Shown here piece by piece: positions 7,956 through 13,702 of a DNA stretch of 32,407 bases. The stretch lies in the NCBI GenBank assembly GCA_040757335.1, contig JBFLXB010000037.1, positions 1-32,407 of the forward strand, read 5' to 3'. Position 1 is the first letter of the stretch, and each line of letters opens with the position of its first letter. The notes beneath the pieces were generated by a model. That model saw nothing but the letters and a program-made list of their open reading frames with translations, did not search any database and was not told the origin of the DNA. Both the position numbers and the translations under genes were made by a program. This DNA comes from Nitrospirota bacterium. GTDB lineage: Bacteria; Nitrospirota; Nitrospiria; 2-01-FULL-66-17.

Positions 7956-8030
7956 AGTTCGGCTATAAAAAAGTCCCAATGCTATCGCCATTGTCGCTTT
8001 CCGAGGACAAGATGAGCGATCTCCTTCCTG

Positions 8031-8438
8031 ATGGGGTGGCTGACCTATCGGACCATCGACCCGCGAAACCCGGCGGAGAAGCTACTCGTCCGGTTTCCGC
8101 AACCACTAATCGAGCATTGGCAGAAATACGTTCCGGTTCAGTTTGCGAATTTGGGGATTGCCGTTCCGGAGGTGCTGGACCAGCCACGGAGAATTTTCCA
8201 CGGGGTGCGTCGGTCTCATAACGAGGGCGGCTGGTGTTACATTGGTATCCCACAGCGTTGGACCGTTCGGGAGAATGTGACGGCACCATTTCCGCCCGGG
8301 AAGGTTTTCGCGGTTTACTTCAACCTGCAGTTCGAGTGCTATACTTTTCGCGCAGAATATGCGGATCCTGTTGATCCGCTGTGCCCAAAGGACTGGCAGC
8401 ACCGGTACGAGAGTTTAGTATGGAAGAGCGCCCACTAA
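8031..8438 (+). CDS. Unknown protein, first gene of an overlapping two-gene module
   Basis: A 135-residue soluble protein. The central and C-terminal parts look like a conserved small family: IFHGVRRSHNEGGWCYIGIP, PPGKVFAVYFNLQF, then YTFRAEYADPVDPLCPKDWQHRYESLVW. I recall families with GGWCY and ADP-x-P-x-LP-x-DW/Y patterns that occur next to a second small gene, as here, but their function is unknown to me. The start is the first ATG after an in-frame stop; no ribosome binding site is evident, and a CTG one codon earlier is also possible. The stop codon lies 19 bases inside the next gene, pointing to translational coupling and a functional pair, in the manner of toxin-antitoxin operons. Confidence 0.7.
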   Translation: MGWLTYRTIDPRNPAEKLLVRFPQPLIEHWQKYVPVQFANLGIAVPEVLDQPRRIFHGVRRSHNEGGWCYIGIPQRWTVRENVTAPFPPGKVFAVYFNLQFECYTFRAEYADPVDPLCPKDWQHRYESLVWKSAH

Positions 8439-8845
8439 AAGAACACCTCGCAAAGCTTGGGCCCCCTTCTCCTATTAGTGCCCAAGAACGTGTTCCCCGG
8501 CCCTGGTTCAACCCCTTCGGGGATTGTATCGAGTTTCAGTCGGAGTCCGTGGCTGTTGTTGCAGACCGTATTGATGACTTCCTCACACTCTACAGGTCTG
8601 CAGAGAATAACGAAGTCATCGGCTTTCAGCTCAAAGACGTCACGGCCTTGCTCCGAGACCTTGGTTACCAAGACCTTGAGGTGAGATGGTCAATGGATGA
8701 CAAGAGGATAGTGTCCTTGACGGCGCTCTTGTTGAAAGCATATGGACGATCCAACCTCACGATCCACAGGCTCTCGGGGTATTCCCAGGCGATCCGGACA
8801 ATCGAAGACGATGAGGTGGAAGTAGAAACAGCATCGGCTTGTTAG
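8420..8845 (+). CDS. Unknown protein, second gene of the overlapping module
   Basis: A 141-residue soluble acidic protein. The ATG at 8420 is preferred to an upstream ATG at 8381 that would lie deep inside the partner gene. Recognisable features are WFNPFGDCIEFQSESVAVVADRIDDFLTLYRS followed by NNEVIGFQLKDV, a pattern I associate with small DUF2283-like proteins (YNPxGDCIEF then ADRID), which often accompany another small gene. The second half (LLRDLGYQDLEVRW, SLTALLLKAYG) has no identity that I can name. The 19-base overlap with the preceding gene and the accessory setting suggest an antitoxin-like or partner role, but this is inference only. Confidence 0.7.
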   Translation: MEERPLKEHLAKLGPPSPISAQERVPRPWFNPFGDCIEFQSESVAVVADRIDDFLTLYRSAENNEVIGFQLKDVTALLRDLGYQDLEVRWSMDDKRIVSLTALLLKAYGRSNLTIHRLSGYSQAIRTIEDDEVEVETASAC

Positions 8846-9203
8846 CAACGCGCAGCTGCTTCCCCGCCCCCCCCATAACGGTCCGGTTCCGACGTTACTC
8901 CACCTCATACACCGACCAGCTGCCGCAGCGGGCGCGGGTCACGATGAGGGGGCAGCCCGCCGCTGCCGGTCGGCGCGCCAGGCCGTGCGGATCAGGCGCT
9001 CGGGTGGATCTGATCCATTTCGCTCAGCTCGCGCAGCGCCGCCACATCATCCCGGAACAGGTTTGGGTCTGGCTTGCCTTTGTGGCCATTTGACGTCGCT
9101 GTTCATCAGAACACCCCATTCGGGGGGTTGTTTTGGCGGCTTAAGTCTCTCAGTATGGCGCTGTGATCCCAGAAGGGACTAGACCCGAACGGAGGAGGGC
9201 GCC
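8846..9203. other. Intergenic region with probable gene debris
   Basis: No intact gene is visible. On the minus strand, short disconnected frames look like coding remnants: a frame with KPDPNLFRDDVAALREL and SEMDQIHPSA ending at a TGA near 9000, and another ending VTRARCGSWSVYEVE before a TAA near 8894. Neither has a supported start, and they lie in different frames. A run of eight C residues occurs near 8866-8873. This would fit decayed mobile or toxin-antitoxin genes. Confidence 0.35.
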
Positions 9204-9377
9204 ATGAATCAGCGGGATGCGGTTCGAGGCGAGTCGGAGGTTGTGAGCCGTACAGAGGATTTGCACTGGCTATTTGCGGAGCCTGGACGGGTGCCGATTG
9301 CGGACGCGGCAGCGGACGAACGGCACCGCCACCTTCGCGAAATGCAGCGCGCGTTTCTCAGGAACAGAACGTCGTAG
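9204..9377 (+). CDS. Small hypothetical protein (57 residues)
   Basis: A short ORF whose ATG follows a strong GGAGGAGGG ribosome binding site by six bases. The product is hydrophilic and highly charged, with no cysteine, signal or membrane segment; the middle reads TEDLHWLFAEPGRVPIADA and the end is basic (RHLREMQRAFLRNRTS), probably helical. It sits between gene debris and the convergent HD-GYP gene, without an operon partner. The strong start signal makes translation credible; function is unknown. Confidence 0.55.
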   Translation: MNQRDAVRGESEVVSRTEDLHWLFAEPGRVPIADAAADERHRHLREMQRAFLRNRTS

Positions 9378-9429
9378 GAAGAATCGGCTGACGTTGTGAG
9401 GGGCAGCGGGGTCTCACCGCGGCTGCGCC

Positions 9430-10656
9430 CTACGTCTTTCGCGATTTCATGAACGCGAAGAAGTGATCCACGAGGACCGGGTCCAGGTCCTTGCCCCTGT
9501 TGTTCTGCATGATCTCGTAGATCTGTTCCGGCTCCATCGCGTCGCGGTAGGGGCGGTTGCTGCGCATGGCGTCGAAGTGGTCGGCGACCGCGGTGAGCCG
9601 GCTCGCGATGTGTTGCGGGCGGTCGCGCGTGAGGGTCGGGTAACCGGTGCGGTCGTACTTCAGATGGTGCTCGTACGCCACGATGGCCGCGACCTTGGGG
9701 ATTTCCGGATGGCAGAGCAACTGGGCCGCACCGTGCACCGGGTGCGTTTTCATTTCTTCCTGCTCTTCCGGGGTGAGTTTGCCGGCCTTGTGCAGGACAT
9801 CCACGGACACTTTCGTTTTGCCCACGTCGTGGAGCAGGGCGCCGAGGCCGAACGCGTGGACCGCGGCTTTGGGAAAGCCGAGCGATTCGGCCTGTGCCAT
9901 GGTCAAGATCGACAGATTGATGGCGTGGACGTGGGTGTATTCGTCGTAGGCTTTGAGTTCGGCGAGCGGGATGAAGGACTGAAAATTCGCGTAGAGGCTC
10001 TTCTCGAGCGTGAGCATGATGCGCTCCACGTGGGTGATGACCACGTCCTGGATCGTCGTCCAGTCGATGTAGGTGTCGCGCAGAATCTTGGCGGCGTCGT
10101 CGAGTTGAGGTTGTCGCGAGGATTTCGAGATCGCGAATCCCAGGTTCTGGACCGCGCCCGGAACCACGGTCGATCCCGTGTCGTCGATGGCCACGTCGCC
10201 CAGCGTCACGTGCTGGGATCGGAAGCAGGGCTTTTCGGCCTCTTTGGTTCGTGGTGCGGCCAAGACATCCACCAGCGACTGAATCTCATCCGAGGTTAAT
10301 CCCCTCCGGATCGAGAGCACTTCCACGCCTTTGTCGCGAAGAGCGACCGCGAGGTCTCCGGTTCCCTTGCCCCGACCGCCGAGCAAGCGATCGTCGACGA
10401 AAATCTGATCGTCGATGATCACAAACGTGCGCTGATCGCGGTCCGCGAACAGGTCGTTGATCGCGTATTGCAATGAGGCCACCCCGGCGAGCGCTTGAGG
10501 GTGACTTGCGGGATACAACGTCCGGTCGGTCAAGACCTTGCCGATCGCCCGCAGGAACCGCTCGGCCGCGTCCACACGGGTCGCGGGCCCGGGTTCGGCC
10601 GGCGCGCCGCCGGCACGAGCGAGGTTGCCGTCAAACGGGGTCTTGGGGGCTGACAT
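9430..10656 (-). CDS. HD-GYP-type phosphohydrolase domain protein
   Basis: A 408-residue cytoplasmic protein. Residues about 1-200 form an uncharacterised N-terminal region (with FVIIDDQIFVDDRLLGG and a later helical part), and about 235-405 form an HD-GYP domain: HVHAINLSILTMAQAESLG, LLHDVGK with the HD pair at 276-277, HPVHGA, and EHHLKYDRTGYP at 329-340. HD-GYP enzymes usually hydrolyse cyclic di-GMP. The GYP loop reads DRTGYP rather than the more common DGxGYP, so activity is likely but not assured. The ATG at 10656 overlaps the end of the HEAT gene by 26 bases, implying translational coupling. Its N-terminal segment around TDRTLYPASHPQ resembles the YSMYSGAHAIIPQ region of that partner, suggesting a shared module. 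Confidence 0.9.
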   Translation of the reverse strand: MSAPKTPFDGNLARAGGAPAEPGPATRVDAAERFLRAIGKVLTDRTLYPASHPQALAGVASLQYAINDLFADRDQRTFVIIDDQIFVDDRLLGGRGKGTGDLAVALRDKGVEVLSIRRGLTSDEIQSLVDVLAAPRTKEAEKPCFRSQHVTLGDVAIDDTGSTVVPGAVQNLGFAISKSSRQPQLDDAAKILRDTYIDWTTIQDVVITHVERIMLTLEKSLYANFQSFIPLAELKAYDEYTHVHAINLSILTMAQAESLGFPKAAVHAFGLGALLHDVGKTKVSVDVLHKAGKLTPEEQEEMKTHPVHGAAQLLCHPEIPKVAAIVAYEHHLKYDRTGYPTLTRDRPQHIASRLTAVADHFDAMRSNRPYRDAMEPEQIYEIMQNNRGKDLDPVLVDHFFAFMKSRKT

Positions 10657-12898
10657 GAGCCGTCTCAGCAGGCGCGTCCTGGGGCACTTCTGGCGCGGTT
10701 TCGGTGTCTGTCTCCGCGGGAACGCTTCGGGGTTGCTCCTGGATTGGGCCGGGGACGAGGGTCGTCCGCGTTTCTTCCCGCCCGCGGATGGCGGCCAGGG
10801 CTCTGGTCGCGGCGGACCGCAGCGCCCGGGTCTTTCGCCATGACCAAAAGCGGAACAAATGATGCCGCGTCACCGCGTTCAGGAGGGGCACCATGACAGA
10901 CGTCCCGGTCTGTTCGATCACCCGCAGCAGCGCGATCTGGCGCTCGCGCTGCCTCCCGCTCGAGTCTTGAAGTAACCGATCGCTCGCCAACTGCAGCGAC
11001 GCCTCGTCGGGGCTCGACACCAGATGCGTGACGGCGGCTCGAAACACCTTGGGGTCGTCATCGTCCAACGCGCCCCTGAGGGCTTGCAGGAACGCGTGGC
11101 CGCGAGGGGCCAACGTTCCCAGCGTCTGAAAGGCGGCGAGGCGGACCTGGGCCGACTGATGCTGCAGGCATCGCGTGACTTCGGGGACCGCCTGCACCGC
11201 GACCAGATCGCGGAGCAAGAGCAACATGTTGCGCACGACGTACCACTGCGCGTGCCGAAGGCGTTCGGTCGCCAGCGGGACCACCGCATCGCCGCAGTCG
11301 CGCAGCAGCGCGAGCAGGCGCTTGCGCGCTTTGAGATTCTGCTCGCTTTCCAGCTTGTCGAGCAGCAACGGAATAATGCTGGGTCCGACGATTTCCAGGA
11401 GCTGGGCGAGCACGTCGCGTTGTTGCCGGTGATCAGCGCCGCCCTCGAGGGGCCCGAGCAGGTGGTGCGCGAAGTCGGCCTGAAAGAGGGTGACCACGCA
11501 TTCCCGGAAGAACTCGCGTTGGTCGTCCGCTGCCGAGGCGTACCGTTTTCCCAGGATCGTGATCGCTTCGTTGAACACGGAAGAGGCGTGGTCGCCCGTG
11601 CCCCTGGCGATCAACTCCCGTAACGAAGCGACGGTCCGACTGTATTGTTCCGTCGATCGGATCGGGGCTTCGAGCATTTCCAGCATGATGAGCGCCAAGT
11701 GGTGATCGACCGCCCCGTCATCGAACTCCGCGGCGCCTGCCGGCGATCCCGCGGTCGGGGAAAGCGCGTGTTCGGAGAATTCTTCGTCGAGCAGGGCGCG
11801 GTATTGCGCCGGATAGAACGTCCGGTCCGCCCGCTTGGTGAGCAGTTCCTGTAGCAGGTCCTTTTGATCGCCAAGCTTGGTTTCGAGCGATGCGGCCAGG
11901 GTCTGGTCGGATTCCGCCAGGGTCACGAATTTTTTCAGTAAACTCAACGTGGGCAGCGACACGTTGCGGTTGGAGACCTGGAGCTGCTCAAGGATTTCGA
12001 CCAGCATGGGTGCGGGGAGCGCATCCGCGAGAGCCTCCGCGGCCGTGCTCTCTTGACCCGCAGGGTCGAGTGCCGCGCGGAAGAGTCGCTGGCGGACCTC
12101 CGGGCTGAGATTGGCGAACAGGCGGTGGAGCTGTTGATTCATCTGGGCGCGCTGTTCCCTGGACGCGGTCGACGTGGCTTTTTCGTGAAGATAGCTCACG
12201 ATGGTCCGCTCGTAGGACTGCTCGCCGGTCTTTCGTTGCAAGCCCATGAGGTTGATGGCGGCAGCGAGTTGTTCGGCGTCCACAGCTTCCGCGTCGTTCG
12301 ACGAGAGGGTGGCGCGAGATTCGTCGGACAACTCCCCGGTCATGAGGCGATTGACCAGGCCGCGCCAGAGGTGCGGCGCTTCGGTCTGGTCGGCGCCGGC
12401 CGAATCGGCGTCGGTCGCGGCGTCGCGGTCTTTGACGGCTCCCTGGAAGCTGATGAACTGAAACGCGATGGAAGGCACTTCTCGGCAGAACCGCTCGATC
12501 GACTGGTCGCGTTCCTCAGGCGATGCCAATCCCCGGCACTCGGCCAGTACTTGGAGAAAGCCGTGGATATCGGCCTCGGTCGCCTCTCTGCGGAACGTCA
12601 CGCCCGCCACATTGATCTGATTCAGCAGCCTGGCGAGTTCGCGAACAACCGGGTTGCCGGTTGCGATGGGAGCGCCTTGGTACAGGATTTCGTCCTTGGT
12701 CACCCCGATCTGGAGCGCGTCGTGCGATCCAAGCACGGCGTGATACTGCGCGGTGAGCGACGCCACCACTTGCGGGATAATTGCGTGAGCACCCGAGTAC
12801 ATGGAGTATTTTCTGATCCCGACTTGCAGGTCGGTCAGCAGGCGCATGAGTTCGTGCGGATTGACGGTCGGCGCCGTGGTTGGAAGCGGGCTGTCCAA
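10631..12898 (-). CDS. HEAT-repeat scaffold protein partnered with the HD-GYP protein
   Basis: A large soluble protein of about 755 residues. The N-terminal region (ELMRLLTDLQVGIRKYSMYSGAHAIIP, then DEILYQGAPIATGNPVVRELARLL) resembles the N-terminus of the downstream HD-GYP protein. The middle is helical and charged; from roughly residue 490 to 680 HEAT-like helix pairs are clear (IIPLLLDKLESEQNLKARKR, VVPLATERLRHAQWYVVRN, AVPEVTRCLQHQSAQVRLAA, DDDPKVFRAAVTHL). A proline/glutamate-rich tail ends the protein. HEAT repeats usually bind proteins, so a scaffold or sensor role in signalling is plausible. The TTG at 12898 is chosen because AGGAGG lies nine bases upstream; a TTG at 12940 also exists without such a site. 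Confidence 0.85.
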   Translation of the reverse strand: MDSPLPTTAPTVNPHELMRLLTDLQVGIRKYSMYSGAHAIIPQVVASLTAQYHAVLGSHDALQIGVTKDEILYQGAPIATGNPVVRELARLLNQINVAGVTFRREATEADIHGFLQVLAECRGLASPEERDQSIERFCREVPSIAFQFISFQGAVKDRDAATDADSAGADQTEAPHLWRGLVNRLMTGELSDESRATLSSNDAEAVDAEQLAAAINLMGLQRKTGEQSYERTIVSYLHEKATSTASREQRAQMNQQLHRLFANLSPEVRQRLFRAALDPAGQESTAAEALADALPAPMLVEILEQLQVSNRNVSLPTLSLLKKFVTLAESDQTLAASLETKLGDQKDLLQELLTKRADRTFYPAQYRALLDEEFSEHALSPTAGSPAGAAEFDDGAVDHHLALIMLEMLEAPIRSTEQYSRTVASLRELIARGTGDHASSVFNEAITILGKRYASAADDQREFFRECVVTLFQADFAHHLLGPLEGGADHRQQRDVLAQLLEIVGPSIIPLLLDKLESEQNLKARKRLLALLRDCGDAVVPLATERLRHAQWYVVRNMLLLLRDLVAVQAVPEVTRCLQHQSAQVRLAAFQTLGTLAPRGHAFLQALRGALDDDDPKVFRAAVTHLVSSPDEASLQLASDRLLQDSSGRQRERQIALLRVIEQTGTSVMVPLLNAVTRHHLFRFWSWRKTRALRSAATRALAAIRGREETRTTLVPGPIQEQPRSVPAETDTETAPEVPQDAPAETAHVSPQDPV

Positions 12899-13023
12899 GA
12901 TTCCGGGCCTCCTGGTCGCGCCCGACAACGGTACCGCCAATCCTCAGACTGTCAACCCGCAATGTTCGAAATCTCCGATTAATTCAGTGGGTTAGAAACA
13001 GTCTTGCGCGGCGGCTCTGGCGA

Positions 13024-13052
13024 TTGCGCTCGGATTGCCGATCCGGTATGCT
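13024..13052 (+). promoter_or_regulatory. Sigma70-type promoter of the DUF2294 gene
   Basis: TTGCGC and TATGCT are separated by 17 bases, placing transcription start near 13059. This rules out the in-frame ATG at 13048 and supports the ATG at 13078. Confidence 0.4.
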
Positions 13053-13077
13053 GGGACCTCCTCTTCGGACGCCTCGG

Positions 13078-13455
13078 ATGCCCCGGACCATTGGCCAGGT
13101 TGAAGCAGAGATCGCTGCCGCGCTCATCCAGTTTGAGAAGGACTTCTTGGGGCGTGGCCCCAAAGAGACGAAGGCGTACATCATCGACGACATGGTGCTG
13201 ATCCGGCTCAAAGGCGTGCTCACGCCGGCGGAACAGCAACTGGCGAAGAACGCGGAAGGGACCGAGCTCATCAAGCGCCTGCGATCGAACCTACTCGAAC
13301 AGGCCCGGGAGCTTCTGTCCGGGACCATCGAAAAGATCACAGGGTTGGGCGTCACCAGTCTCTACACCGACATCAGCACCAGGACCGGGGAGCGCATTAT
13401 CCTGTTCACGCTGACGGAGAATCTCTCGGAGCGGTTTCGAAACAACCTGGGTTGA
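13078..13455 (+). CDS. DUF2294 domain protein
   Basis: A 125-residue protein matching DUF2294: TIGQVEAEIAAALIQFEKDFLGRGPKE, DDMVLIRLKGVLTPAEQQLAK, then LRSNLLEQARELLSGTIEKITG and a conserved end TGERIILFTLTENLSERF. The family is widespread, small and soluble; its biochemical function is not known. The ATG at 13078 is used because the family starts near this point and the predicted promoter lies just before it. A clear terminator follows (13541-13574), so the gene is probably its own transcription unit although it sits directly upstream of the inorganic-carbon pump operon. Whether the two are functionally linked is open. Confidence 0.85.
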   Translation: MPRTIGQVEAEIAAALIQFEKDFLGRGPKETKAYIIDDMVLIRLKGVLTPAEQQLAKNAEGTELIKRLRSNLLEQARELLSGTIEKITGLGVTSLYTDISTRTGERIILFTLTENLSERFRNNLG

Positions 13456-13540
13456 CTTCGTGCCAGATCCTCGGCTTTAATTGAAAAAAAATTTCGGAAG
13501 ACAGCCTGAAGGATTCCCTACGGAATCGGTCGGACTGTAG

Positions 13541-13574
13541 GCCGACCCCCTTGATGCAGGCGGGTCGGCTTTTT
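13541..13574 (+). terminator. Intrinsic terminator after the DUF2294 gene
   Basis: An eight-pair GC-rich stem GCCGACCC/GGGTCGGC with a 13-base loop is followed directly by TTTTT. The right-arm sequence GGGTCGGC occurs again at 13628-13635, so the left arm could pair with either copy. Confidence 0.75.
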
Positions 13575-13632
13575 GTTGGCAAACAGGCTACGGGACAGCC
13601 GACACTGATCTGCGGCGGTCCCGTGGAGGGTC

Positions 13633-13670
13633 GGCCGGCACAGGTCCTTAGTGAAGGATCAATGCCGGCC
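13633..13670. promoter_or_regulatory. Nested inverted repeat in the dabB leader region
   Basis: GGCCGGCA (13633-13640) is a perfect inverted copy of TGCCGGCC (13663-13670), and inside it TCCTT (13645-13649) pairs with AAGGA (13654-13658). The structure ends 32 bases before the dabB start codon. It could be an operator for a dimeric regulator, or an RNA hairpin in the leader. Confidence 0.5.
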
Positions 13671-13702
13671 TTCGTATGTGTGGTCCAGTCGAGGGACGTT
13701 CG

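Noticed and set aside
8839-9093. Plus-strand ORF of 84 codons
   Set aside because: Low-complexity Arg/Pro-rich translation without a ribosome binding site or motif.
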